A stretch of DNA of 64,000 nucleotides from Maribacter caenipelagi. GTDB lineage: Bacteria > Bacteroidota > Bacteroidia > Flavobacteriales > Flavobacteriaceae. Position numbers and translations under genes: made by a program. Below, piece by piece: positions 26,819 through 35,391 of this stretch. Within the stretch, counting starts at the first letter, position 1, and the number at the start of each line of letters is the position of its first letter. The notes beneath the pieces are model-generated. The model saw only the letters and a list, made by a program, of their open reading frames with translations, searched no databases and was not told the DNA's origin. The stretch spans positions 62,001 to 126,000 of the forward strand of contig NZ_SNZW01000015.1 in NCBI RefSeq assembly GCF_004364175.1, in the 5' to 3' direction.

Positions 26819-27664
26819 ATGGACACTACAAAATCTATTGACATTATAAAATCTTCAGGGCAAAAAATGAAGTTCTCCTTAGACAAACTACGTAACTCTC
26901 TAAAACATAGTGGTGCAAATCATGAACTTGTAGAAGAAATTGTCAGTAGGGTTAATGATGAGCTTTTTGAAGGCATTACCACTAATGAGATCTATAATAG
27001 AGCGTATGCTTTACTTAAAAAACATAAAACCGTATTCGCCTCGAAATACAAACTCAAAAAGGCAATCTATGAATTGGGTCCAACCGGTTTCCCATTTGAA
27101 CGTTTTATTGCCGAAATACTAAAATACTCAGGTTACGGGGTTAAAGTTGGTGTTATTTTAAACGGTGACTGTGTTACCCACGAAATTGATGTTGTAGCAG
27201 AAAAAAATGATACCGTTACGATTATAGAATGTAAATTTCACAACGAAGAAGGGCGTAATTGCAATGTTAAGATTCCGCTTTATATACATTCTAGATATAA
27301 TGATGTAAAAGCGCATTGGGTAACAAATAAAAATAATAGACCATTAAATAAAGGTTGGGTGGTAACCAATACTAGATTTACACAAGATGCCATAGACTAT
27401 GGCAAATGTGCAGACCTCTATCTTTTAAGTTGGGATTATCCAAAAAATGACGGACTAAAAGATAGAATAGATCGGCTTGGACTCTACCCTATTACGGTCT
27501 CTAGCTTACTCTCTAATAGAGAAAAACAATTTCTTTTAAGTAGAAATGTAGTACTGTGCAGACAACTCATAAAAGACAAGTTTTACTTAGACCATCTTGG
27601 TGTTTCTAACACACGTAAAACAAAAATTCTAGACGAAATATCACAACTCTGTAATAATCATTAA
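26819..27664 (+). CDS. ATP-cone domain fused to a PD-(D/E)XK nuclease-like domain
   Basis: A 281-residue protein. Residues about 6-90 form an ATP-cone (SSGQKMKFSLDKLRNSLKHSGA...), the nucleotide-sensing module of ribonucleotide reductases and NrdR. Residues about 100-210 resemble a restriction-endonuclease (Mrr-like) fold with the catalytic pattern HEIDVVAEK...TIIECKFH (Asp, Glu-x-Lys). This suggests a nuclease whose activity responds to ATP/dATP. It lies 1 bp after the channel gene and 1 bp before the RNase gene, so all three are coexpressed. Such fusions are widespread but their target is not established. Confidence 0.8.
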   Translation: MDTTKSIDIIKSSGQKMKFSLDKLRNSLKHSGANHELVEEIVSRVNDELFEGITTNEIYNRAYALLKKHKTVFASKYKLKKAIYELGPTGFPFERFIAEILKYSGYGVKVGVILNGDCVTHEIDVVAEKNDTVTIIECKFHNEEGRNCNVKIPLYIHSRYNDVKAHWVTNKNNRPLNKGWVVTNTRFTQDAIDYGKCADLYLLSWDYPKNDGLKDRIDRLGLYPITVSSLLSNREKQFLLSRNVVLCRQLIKDKFYLDHLGVSNTRKTKILDEISQLCNNH

Positions 27665-27665
27665 G

Positions 27666-29036
27666 ATGAAAAAGGTAAGATTAAAATTTTTAGGTGCCTC
27701 AGGTACGGTTACCGGTTCTAAGTTTTATATAGAAACTCCCGAACTGAACATCATGATAGATTGTGGCATGTTTCAAGGCCTTAAAGAATTACGTGAAAAA
27801 AATTGGGAACCGCTGTCTATAGATGCTAGTAAATTAGATGTTGTTATTTTAACACATGGTCACCTTGACCATACCGGTTACTTGCCCAGGTTGGTGAAAG
27901 AAGGTTTTAATGGTAATATTATTGGCACCTACCCCACTTTGGCGGTAGCCCGTGTTATTTTACTGGATAGTGCAAAAATTCACGAAGAACAGGCAAAAAA
28001 AGCAAATGAGGAAGGTTATTCAAAACACCCTGTAGCTTTACCTTTTTATAATATTTTAGAAGCTGAAAAAACCATTAGATTATTTTCTGGATGCAAAAAA
28101 GATGAGTGGATCCAACTTTCAGAAAACATTAAATTAAAATTTAAATACAATGGACATATTATTGGATCAACCTTTATAGAATTAGATATGTTCGGTAAAA
28201 TCTTTGTTTTCTCAGGAGATGTTGGCAGGTTGAACGATGAACTTTTAATGGCCCCTGAAAGACCTAAGTGGGCAGACTATTTGTTTTTAGAAAGCACCTA
28301 TGGCAACAAACTACACCCAAAAGAAAATATTGTAGATATTTTAAGCGATTTGGTTCATAAAACCATTAATGATAGAGGTACATTGATCATACCTTCTTTT
28401 GCGGTTGAAAGGCTACAATTGCTTATGTTTTTATTTTGGAACTTATATAAAAAAAACAAAATACCCAACATACCCATTTTCATAGATAGCCCTATGGGCA
28501 GTAACGTTCTTGATGTATTTGAGCAATTTACAGATTGGCATAAACTAAGCCAAGGCGACTTCAAAGCCATGTGCGATCACTTTACCATTACAACATCATA
28601 CGCAGATACTTGGAAAACTATAGACGACCCTAGACCCAAAATTGTTATTGCAGGTAGCGGTATGGTTACAGGCGGTCGTGTACTTACCTATTTAAAACAA
28701 TTAATAGACCAATCAAAAACAAGAATTTTGCTCGTTGGTTATCAAGCTGAGGGTACTCGGGGCAGACAATTATTAGATGGTACACATGAGTTAAAGTTAT
28801 TTGGAAAATACTACCCCGTAAAAGCGAGTATTCATTTTATAGAAAGCCTTTCTGCACACGCAGACCAAGCAGAACTTCTTCATTTTATAGATGGTATTAA
28901 AAATACCCCGGAAAATGTATTTTTAATTCATGGTGAACCGGGTGCTTTAGATGCCTTTAAAGTAAAAATAAGAGATACCAAAGGATGGAACTGTCATATT
29001 CCAAAATTGGAAGAAACTATAGATCTGTATTTATAA
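27666..29036 (+). CDS. MBL-fold beta-CASP RNA-processing exonuclease
   Basis: A 456-residue enzyme of the CPSF73/Ysh1-like branch of metallo-beta-lactamases that cleave RNA. Zinc ligands are seen in LTHGHLDHTG and later His/Asp residues (FSGDVGR). The beta-CASP motifs are present as IVIAGSGMVTGGRV and SLSAHADQAELLHF, and the last His in FLIHGEPGA. The MBL and beta-CASP order is normal and the length fits. It probably processes or degrades RNA in the cytosol. Its neighbours (ATP-cone nuclease, channel, Usp genes) suggest use during energy stress. Confidence 0.92.
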   Translation: MKKVRLKFLGASGTVTGSKFYIETPELNIMIDCGMFQGLKELREKNWEPLSIDASKLDVVILTHGHLDHTGYLPRLVKEGFNGNIIGTYPTLAVARVILLDSAKIHEEQAKKANEEGYSKHPVALPFYNILEAEKTIRLFSGCKKDEWIQLSENIKLKFKYNGHIIGSTFIELDMFGKIFVFSGDVGRLNDELLMAPERPKWADYLFLESTYGNKLHPKENIVDILSDLVHKTINDRGTLIIPSFAVERLQLLMFLFWNLYKKNKIPNIPIFIDSPMGSNVLDVFEQFTDWHKLSQGDFKAMCDHFTITTSYADTWKTIDDPRPKIVIAGSGMVTGGRVLTYLKQLIDQSKTRILLVGYQAEGTRGRQLLDGTHELKLFGKYYPVKASIHFIESLSAHADQAELLHFIDGIKNTPENVFLIHGEPGALDAFKVKIRDTKGWNCHIPKLEETIDLYL

Positions 29037-29073
29037 TCGGCTTTTTTTGTCAAATTGTACTTTTCTTATAAAC

Positions 29074-29116
29074 TGACAATCGTCATATTTACGACATTTT
29101 CAATATAGTATCTTCG
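29074..29116 (+). promoter_or_regulatory. FNR-type class II promoter module, unit 7 (lipoprotein gene)
   Basis: Operator TGACAATCGTCA (29074-29085) and box TATCTTCG (29109-29116) have the common 29.5-bp spacing. The ATG follows at 29147. Confidence 0.75.
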
Positions 29117-29146
29117 ACATATATAAGAAATAAATACACCTGCCCT

Positions 29147-29785
29147 ATGAAAAAGTTGATTCTGCTATTCTCATTGATATTCATGGGTTGTTCTTCTATT
29201 AGTTTAGTTGAAAACTGGAAAAACCCCGATATCGTTATTTTCAACGCAAATAAAGTTCTTATTGTTGGTATGGCACAAAATGATGACACACGAGAAAACT
29301 TTGAAAGTAAACTACAAAAAGAATTTACAAATAGAGATGTTGAAGCATGGCGTAGTATAGATATTTTCGATATTTCGCTAACCGATTCTCGCAAGACCGA
29401 ACAAGAACTAGACGATGTGGAACAAAGCCTTTTAGACAAAGATTTTGACGCCATTTTGCTTACGAAGATCATAGGTTCTGAAAGTCGAGAGAACTTTGTA
29501 AAATCTATTACAAGATGGGATGATCACCAATCTAGATTCAACGATGATTATTTAGAACACCAAGGTATTTATTACGATGACAACTATTACGATAAGTATA
29601 CCATATATCATGCAGAGACTACATTATACTGCATTTGTGAAGGTAAAGAAAGAGCTATGATTTGGAGGGGAATCATTGAAATAACCGAACCTGACAATAT
29701 TAATAAAGCTATTAAAGATTATGTAAAAATGATTATTGTTGCTATGGAAGATCAAGATTTGGTATTTACTTCTCAAATAGAATAA
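29147..29785 (+). CDS. Lipoprotein of unknown function
   Basis: A 212-residue protein with a lipobox (IFMGC, Cys near residue 16), so it is lipid-anchored in the envelope. The mature part begins SSISLVENWKNPDIVIFNANKVLIVGMAQND, similar in style to small periplasmic alpha/beta lipoproteins (DUF4136-like), then acidic and Tyr/Asp-rich segments (YYDDNYYDKYTIYHAETTLY). No catalytic motif. It has its own FNR-type promoter, so it belongs to the same presumed stress regulon. It faces the convergent cardiolipin synthase gene. Confidence 0.65.
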   Translation: MKKLILLFSLIFMGCSSISLVENWKNPDIVIFNANKVLIVGMAQNDDTRENFESKLQKEFTNRDVEAWRSIDIFDISLTDSRKTEQELDDVEQSLLDKDFDAILLTKIIGSESRENFVKSITRWDDHQSRFNDDYLEHQGIYYDDNYYDKYTIYHAETTLYCICEGKERAMIWRGIIEITEPDNINKAIKDYVKMIIVAMEDQDLVFTSQIE

Positions 29786-29796
29786 AAGGAATATTA

Positions 29797-31221
29797 TTAA
29801 AACAACGGACTAAGCACTCTGCCCACACCTTCTTTTAGCTTTTTGCTCCATGGTCTTTGTATAAAATCATCATAAACCAGTTCATTACTGATTTTACAGT
29901 CGTAAAGAAAATCTTCTTTTAACTGTTTGGCTATCTGTGTATGGTACATAATGGCATTTACCTCATAGTTCTGTTCAAAACTTCGGTCATCTAGATTTGC
30001 CGTGCCAATAGAAGATATGGCATCGTCACTCACCATTATTTTACTGTGTAGAAAGCCGTCTGGGAAAAGATATATTTTAATTCCTGCTTTCAAGAACAAC
30101 TCAAAATAAGAATGAACTGACCAACTTACCACTTGGTTGTCCGCCTTTTCTGAAACAAGTAACCTAACATCTACCCCACTTAATGCTGCCGTTTGTAATG
30201 CCCTTATCAATGCCTGACCTGGTACTATATATGGGTTGGTAATATAAATATAGTCTTTTGCCATGTTGATCATTGAAAAATAGGTTTGCTCCAACACCGG
30301 AAAATCATCATCTGGTCCGCCAGCAACAATTTGGACCAATTCATTGGAGACAGGTTGTTTTGCGTAACTCTTGGGTTGTTCTATAGCTTCCAGTAATTTT
30401 GTACTTACCAAATACCAATCGGTCATAAATACTTGATCTAACTGCGTGGCTGCTGGTCCTATAAGTCTTAAATGCATATCATGCCATTTACCTAAACCAA
30501 CCTGACCTTTCAAATACTTATCTGATACATTAATACCGCCTGTAAAAGCAATTGCACCGTCAACCACTATAATTTTACGATGATTCCTAAAATTCAATGA
30601 ATAAAAATACCTACCGAATTTAAAGGGTAGAAATGAATATACTTCAACCCCTATTTCTAAAAGTTTCTTTAGATATTTTTTGCTTAATGAGAAACTACCT
30701 ATACCGTCATATATTAATCTTACGACCACTCCATGGGCTATCTTTTGCTCAAATAAATTTAGTAATCTGGTCGCCAAATCTCCATCTTCAAAAATGTAAT
30801 ACTGAATATGAATACGCTTGGTCGCTCCCTCTAAAGCACGAAATATGGTTTCAAAAGTTGATTTCCCGTCTTTTAATATTTTAAGATCATTACCTGAAGT
30901 TGGCGGAAAATGAGAATTCTTATAACTAAGCGTCATTAATTTACCATACTTGCCGTCAAAAACATTGATCTGCTCGGTATTTGGCTTGGGTAGTTTGCTA
31001 AACAGGTCTTTTTGATGCTCAATAAGCTTATACCTTCTTCTATTTCTACCCAATAATAAGTAAAGGAAAATACCACCAACAGGTAGTGCAAAAATCGCTA
31101 AAAGCCATGCCAGACTTTTGGTAGGTTTTGCTCCATATAATAAAATCGAAAGCACAATTGCCAAGGCTATTATAACGTAAATACCAATAAAAATTGAAGT
31201 CCACATAAAGTTCGTGTTCAA
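29797..31221 (-). CDS. cls: Cardiolipin synthase
   Basis: A 474-residue phospholipase-D-family enzyme that condenses two phosphatidylglycerols into cardiolipin in the inner membrane. Two N-terminal spans (about 8-28 and 35-58) are followed by two HKD motifs, NHRKIIVVDG and HSKIMVSDD, each with the downstream GGIN/GTANLDDRS. Length matches bacterial Cls. It is convergent with the lipoprotein gene (11-bp gap) and has its own short upstream gap, with no FNR-type operator seen. Confidence 0.93.
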   Translation of the reverse strand: MNTNFMWTSIFIGIYVIIALAIVLSILLYGAKPTKSLAWLLAIFALPVGGIFLYLLLGRNRRRYKLIEHQKDLFSKLPKPNTEQINVFDGKYGKLMTLSYKNSHFPPTSGNDLKILKDGKSTFETIFRALEGATKRIHIQYYIFEDGDLATRLLNLFEQKIAHGVVVRLIYDGIGSFSLSKKYLKKLLEIGVEVYSFLPFKFGRYFYSLNFRNHRKIIVVDGAIAFTGGINVSDKYLKGQVGLGKWHDMHLRLIGPAATQLDQVFMTDWYLVSTKLLEAIEQPKSYAKQPVSNELVQIVAGGPDDDFPVLEQTYFSMINMAKDYIYITNPYIVPGQALIRALQTAALSGVDVRLLVSEKADNQVVSWSVHSYFELFLKAGIKIYLFPDGFLHSKIMVSDDAISSIGTANLDDRSFEQNYEVNAIMYHTQIAKQLKEDFLYDCKISNELVYDDFIQRPWSKKLKEGVGRVLSPLF

Positions 31222-31275
31222 GAAATCATATTACGCTCTAATTGTAAAAATAAAAAAGAATTTAAATGTGATTTG

Positions 31276-31965
31276 TTACAAGTTACTCGATTTACCTACA
31301 ATACGCCCATCTTCCATTTGAATGATGTAATCCGTTCTTTTAGCAAAGTCCTCATCATGTGTAACAACTAGCAATGATAGCCCTTCTTCTTCTTTTAGTT
31401 GCTTAAAAATATTAAACACATTGTCAGCATTATAACTATCCAGATTTCCGGTCGGTTCATCTCCCATAAGTATTGATGGGTTGTTAATTAGTGCCCTAGC
31501 AATAGCTACACGCTGTTTTTCTCCACCAGAAATACGTGACGCCTTTTGTTTTGCCAACGACTCTATGCCCAACATTTTTAATTTCTGAATAGCGTCATGC
31601 TCAATTTCTTGGTGACTCTTTCGAGCTAACTTTTTTGCCGGCAACATTATATTTTCAATAACACTAAATTCAGATAACAAATAATGAAACTGGAATACAA
31701 AGCCAATATTTTCATTTCTTAAAAGCGACAATTCAGTTGCAGACAAACCGGTTACTAATTTATTGTTCAAAAATAACTCGCCAGTATATTCTGTATCCAT
31801 CGTTGACAAAATATAAAGCAACGTAGATTTACCAGAGCCAGATTTACCCATGATAGAAGCAAATTCCCCATTAAATATTTTAAAGGAAATATCTTTTAAG
31901 ACATGAAAATCTTTAGGTTTATGAAAGTGCTTATTGATATTTTTTGCTTCTAATACAATATCCAT
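31276..31965 (-). CDS. ABC transporter ATP-binding protein (MacB/LolD type)
   Basis: A 229-residue ATPase with Walker A GKSGSGKST, Q-loop FQFHYLLSEF, signature RISGGEKQRVAIARAL, Walker B ILMGDEPTGNLD and the His switch VVTHDEDFAKR. It belongs to the LolD/MacB/FtsE branch that works with four-span permeases on envelope substrates. It is the last gene of the three-gene exporter operon that begins with the HlyD-type adaptor. Confidence 0.92.
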   Translation of the reverse strand: MDIVLEAKNINKHFHKPKDFHVLKDISFKIFNGEFASIMGKSGSGKSTLLYILSTMDTEYTGELFLNNKLVTGLSATELSLLRNENIGFVFQFHYLLSEFSVIENIMLPAKKLARKSHQEIEHDAIQKLKMLGIESLAKQKASRISGGEKQRVAIARALINNPSILMGDEPTGNLDSYNADNVFNIFKQLKEEEGLSLLVVTHDEDFAKRTDYIIQMEDGRIVGKSSNL

Positions 31966-31975
31966 TTACTGCTGC

Positions 31976-33235
31976 TTAAGTACCTCTAATAATTTTTACC
32001 GGATCAATATGCTTTGCTTTATTCGAGGGAAGCCACCCTGCTATAAAAGTTGAAATCAACGCGAAGACAATACCTATAACATAATATATAAAATTAAAAT
32101 TAACCGGATAAGTCGTCATTGTAGGTAAAGCATCTGTTTCAAAAGGAACTCCATCTATAATAACTGATAAAACAAAACCTAAAACCAAGCCCAAAACACC
32201 ACCTACCATGCCTATTATCATTGCTTGACTCATAAAAATGTATTGTACATCTTTACCAGAAAAACCGGTAGCTTTTAAGATGGCTATATCCTTCATCTTT
32301 TCATAAATAAGCATGTTAAGAATATTATATATTCCGAAGCCTGCTACAATTAAAAGCGTAATTGAAACGGCATAGGTAATTAAATTACGAATATTGGTGC
32401 CGGTCTCAAATTGGGCATTTGCCTCGTTAATATCAGTTGCGGTAACCTCAAACTGTTTTTCGAAACCTTTGGCCAATATTGGGGCATTTTTAATATTGTT
32501 CAACTTTATATTTATGTCGGTAATATAATTTTGCGCCTCTCCTAAAATACGCTGTACCGTTTTCAAGTTACAATAGCTTTGAGTGTTATCGATATCTGCA
32601 ACTCCACTTTGGTAAATACCAACTATTTTCAATGGAAAAACTGTACCACGTACAGTACTTATCTGTACTCTATCGCCAACTTTCAGTGACATTTTACTGG
32701 CTAGACCTGAACCCAATAAAATTCCGTTAACCATATTATCTAAAGCTTCTGGCGAGCCCTCAATGATGTAATCGCGCATGTTAGACAGTCTAGTTTCTTC
32801 CATAATGTCTACCCCTGTCAGATTACCAGATAATTCAATAGAACCGGATAAATAAAATATTTGTGCGCGTACTTGTGCCGTAGCTCCTTTTACCTCTTCC
32901 ATTTGTTTTAAATGGTCTAAAATAGGAAGCGCATTATGAATCTTTTTTTGTCCGCTTTTCGGTTTTATAGAGCTGATCATTTGAACAGAATTATTAAACT
33001 GCTCATAAAGTGAAATTGGCTGATCTATTGTAGGTTCTATTTCATTATATAAATGAATATGTGGTGTTTGGTTCAATACTAAATCATCTAACATTTCATT
33101 TAGACCGGTCATAAAACTTACCATGGTAATATAAGCTCCAATACCAAAGGTTACACCTAACGCTGCCGTTGCGGTAGATTTCATCTTGGTCAGAAGATGT
33201 GTTTTGGCAATATTTAGTATTACTGGCCAATTCAT
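31976..33235 (-). CDS. ABC transporter permease (MacB/LolC-like)
   Basis: A 419-residue permease with one N-terminal span (near 20-45), a large periplasmic MacB_PCD domain (about 45-275), and three C-terminal spans forming the FtsX domain (LLIVAGFGIYNILNMLIYEKMKDIAILKATGFS). Such permeases transmit ATP-driven movement to periplasmic partners and expel or lift lipoproteins, peptides or drugs. Its start overlaps the adaptor stop by 1 bp and the ATPase gene follows after 10 bp, so all three are one operon. Confidence 0.92.
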   Translation of the reverse strand: MNWPVILNIAKTHLLTKMKSTATAALGVTFGIGAYITMVSFMTGLNEMLDDLVLNQTPHIHLYNEIEPTIDQPISLYEQFNNSVQMISSIKPKSGQKKIHNALPILDHLKQMEEVKGATAQVRAQIFYLSGSIELSGNLTGVDIMEETRLSNMRDYIIEGSPEALDNMVNGILLGSGLASKMSLKVGDRVQISTVRGTVFPLKIVGIYQSGVADIDNTQSYCNLKTVQRILGEAQNYITDINIKLNNIKNAPILAKGFEKQFEVTATDINEANAQFETGTNIRNLITYAVSITLLIVAGFGIYNILNMLIYEKMKDIAILKATGFSGKDVQYIFMSQAMIIGMVGGVLGLVLGFVLSVIIDGVPFETDALPTMTTYPVNFNFIYYVIGIVFALISTFIAGWLPSNKAKHIDPVKIIRGT

Positions 33236-34317
33236 TATTTAATTGGCTTTAAAATCATATCATTTTCTGTAATCCCTGAAATAATTTCTATCCTTTCTAA
33301 ATTTTCAGCACCTACTTTAACAATTATCGTATCGTCTTCCGTAATAACTTTATTGCCCTCAACTAAATATTCTCTTGGTATAGTAAGTGCCTCTTCTTTC
33401 TTAGAAATTACAATATTACCTTCGCCCGCAAGACCAGGGTATAATACCTTTGGCGGACTATCAAAGATGGCCTCTATCTTAAATGTTTGTGATGTCTCGT
33501 CTTTTTTGGGATATATTTTACTTACCGTAGCCGTAAAAACCACCTTAGGATAAGCATCTAAGGTTACTAATGTTGTCTGACCTATTTTGATTTTAATGAT
33601 ATCTACCTCATCTATCAACATTTCTATTTTAAAATCGGTTGCGCTACCAATTGCCCCTAATGGTTCTAAAGTATTAATTAACTCACCAGGTTCTTTAAAC
33701 AAAGCATAGACCTTACCATTGATCTTGCTGTTAATGGTATAATCTTCTGCTATTATTCTTGAGGACGAATAACTGTTTTTAGCCTGTTGTAAAGCAGTCT
33801 CTAAATCATTCTTTGTTCTTGCGTAGCTAGATTTTTGCTGACGTAGTTGATTTTTTGAAAGTTCATAAGCCAACTTTTGGGTGTCGAACTCTGCTTTTGA
33901 TCCTATATTCTGCTCCCAAAGTCGTTGTTGTCTCGCAAAATTAATGGAGTCATTGTTGAACTTTAATTCTGCTGCATAAATGTCATCTTCAATACTTTTT
34001 AAAATGGCTGCATTTCCTTGAAAATTTTCTTTGGACTGCTGCAAGGTCAAATACGCATTTTCTGAATTTAATTTAGGAGTGCGGTTATTAACCTGTAAAA
34101 TAGGGTCTCCTTTCTTAACCAAATCTCCTTCTTCTACTAGATTATCATCTAAAATACCTGCTACAACGGCATAAACTTGATATATGCTATCTGGTTGAAT
34201 AGTGGCAGACGCATAAACAGATGATATAAGTTCAGATTTTTGCGGAAATACCTTTTCTTGTTTCTCTCCACAAGAAAGAAAAAGTAGAAATAGCAAACTA
34301 ATGTTCAGATATCGCAT
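33235..34317 (-). CDS. HlyD/MacA-type periplasmic adaptor lipoprotein
   Basis: A 360-residue membrane fusion protein with a lipobox (LLFLSCGEK). It has the biotinyl-lipoyl segment (VVAGILDDNLVEEGDLVKKGDPIL), a long coiled-coil hairpin (about 85-180) and the closing half (KINGKVYALFKEPGELINT), then beta-barrel and membrane-proximal domains. It links the MacB-like permease to the outer membrane channel. No TolC gene is nearby. It is the first gene of the exporter operon and has an FNR-type promoter 53 bp upstream. Confidence 0.9.
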   Translation of the reverse strand: MRYLNISLLFLLFLSCGEKQEKVFPQKSELISSVYASATIQPDSIYQVYAVVAGILDDNLVEEGDLVKKGDPILQVNNRTPKLNSENAYLTLQQSKENFQGNAAILKSIEDDIYAAELKFNNDSINFARQQRLWEQNIGSKAEFDTQKLAYELSKNQLRQQKSSYARTKNDLETALQQAKNSYSSSRIIAEDYTINSKINGKVYALFKEPGELINTLEPLGAIGSATDFKIEMLIDEVDIIKIKIGQTTLVTLDAYPKVVFTATVSKIYPKKDETSQTFKIEAIFDSPPKVLYPGLAGEGNIVISKKEEALTIPREYLVEGNKVITEDDTIIVKVGAENLERIEIISGITENDMILKPIK

Positions 34318-34338
34318 GAATTATAGATTATTATAATT

Positions 34339-34381
34339 CAAAATAAAAGGAAATCTTTTAGGTATTATATGAGTAAAATCA
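34339..34381 (-). promoter_or_regulatory. FNR-type class II promoter module, unit 8 (ABC exporter operon)
   Basis: Operator TGAGTAAAATCA (34370-34381; ATGA/TCAT arms) lies before a minus-strand box TTATTTTG (34346 down to 34339), 29.5 bp from the centre. Start codon follows at 34317. This is the weakest operator of the nine. Confidence 0.6.
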
Positions 34382-34490
34382 TGAATAGAAGATTCTAGGT
34401 ATACACACCATAAAACAATGGAGTAAAATCAAATAAAAACCCAAATAATATTCTCTTTAAATTCAAGAGAACTTGATGAATATGGCGTAT

Positions 34491-34522
34491 AAAAAAACCG
34501 AGATCAAAAACTCGGTTTTTTC
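34491..34522. terminator. Strong bidirectional terminator
   Basis: AAAAAACCGAG (34492-34502) and CTCGGTTTTTT (34511-34521) form an 11-bp stem with an 8-nt loop, 5 bp past the stop of the lysine-rich gene (minus strand). Confidence 0.9.
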
Positions 34523-34526
34523 TATA

Positions 34527-34712
34527 TTATTTTAATGCCTTTCTAAGTTTAGCCTTCTTATTTTTCAATCTTTTGACCGATGCGCTTAACTTGCTTTTCA
34601 TTTTTTTAATCTTAATTTTCTTAGCGTCTTTCTTTTTCGCTTTTTTTAACTTACTCTTTAAACTTTCTACTTTCTTAGCTGATTTTGTAACCTGTTTAAT
34701 CTCTGCTTTCAT
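34527..34712 (-). CDS. Lysine-rich small protein, histone-H1-like
   Basis: A 61-residue protein with 26 Lys and 2 Arg, no Gly, Pro, Cys or aromatic residue, composed of Lys/Ala/Leu/Ser heptad-like repeats (KSKLKKAKKKDAKK). It should form one or two basic amphipathic helices. This composition resembles histone-H1-like or nucleoid- or RNA-binding small proteins of bacteria, but no family is recognised. A strong terminator directly after its stop supports it as a real gene. It is divergent from the AarF operon. The 370-bp gap upstream (34713-35083) holds the FNR-type module at 34941. Confidence 0.7.
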   Translation of the reverse strand: MKAEIKQVTKSAKKVESLKSKLKKAKKKDAKKIKIKKMKSKLSASVKRLKNKKAKLRKALK

Positions 34713-34940
34713 TTTTTTACTTAATTTATATGTGCGCTATTTAATTTAAAATCCTCTTTAAAAAGTTATCATTTAGGTAATACTTTTTCCACTTAAAATA
34801 ATGTTTTACTGTACTATCTCCTTTCGCATTTGCTAAAACCCCAATTAATCTAAGTTGTTAAATTTACCTTGCAGCAACTATTTATTCCTCTAAAAATATA
34901 AGTAAAAACTTTATAAAAAATTATCACCTCTCCCCATATA

Positions 34941-34983
34941 TGACTTTGGTCATAATTTTTCAATGCTTCTGACTATAACTTTA
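34941..34983 (+). promoter_or_regulatory. FNR-type class II promoter module, unit 9 (AarF operon)
   Basis: Operator TGACTTTGGTCA (34941-34952; ATGAC/GTCAT arms) is followed by TAACTTTA (34976-34983) with 29.5-bp spacing. It precedes the 71-residue gene at 35084 and the AarF-like gene. Confidence 0.75.
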
Positions 34984-35083
34984 TCCTAAAAATATAATGT
35001 AAAAAATGTTACATCGACTTAGTCTAAACACTTAATACGGTAAGCTGATGATTCATTTTAATCCACTTATAAAATCCTACTAT

Positions 35084-35299
35084 ATGAAAAAATTACATAA
35101 AGTATTAATCGAAATTACAGCGCTAACTACCAACATAGAAACCAATTACCCAGAGCTCTACCGATCATTGGATGAAAATCCAATGACCTTACCAATTAGT
35201 CAACACCCACATATGGACAAGGTTGTTATGCAAGAATATTTAGAAAGCTTAAAACAAATGTTAGGTCACTATTTAGAAGAACATAAAAGTTCTAAATAG
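35084..35299 (+). CDS. Small conserved-looking protein ahead of AarF
   Basis: A 71-residue protein starting MKKLHKVLIEITALTTNIETNYPELYRSLDENPMTLP. The frame is open 12 codons further upstream to 35048, but the MKK start is the more natural one. Two helices flanking a Pro-containing loop (PISQHPHMDKVVMQEYLESLKQML) are predicted by eye. Family not recognised. It lies between the FNR-type promoter and the AarF gene (92-bp gap) and is probably cotranscribed with it. Confidence 0.6.
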   Translation: MKKLHKVLIEITALTTNIETNYPELYRSLDENPMTLPISQHPHMDKVVMQEYLESLKQMLGHYLEEHKSSK

Positions 35300-35391
35300 C
35301 ATTTAATTTATTCCTAAAATTTATCAAGACTTAAATTCCTAAATTTTTAAATACCAAGTTTTAAATAACACAGCATAATATAACGACTATA

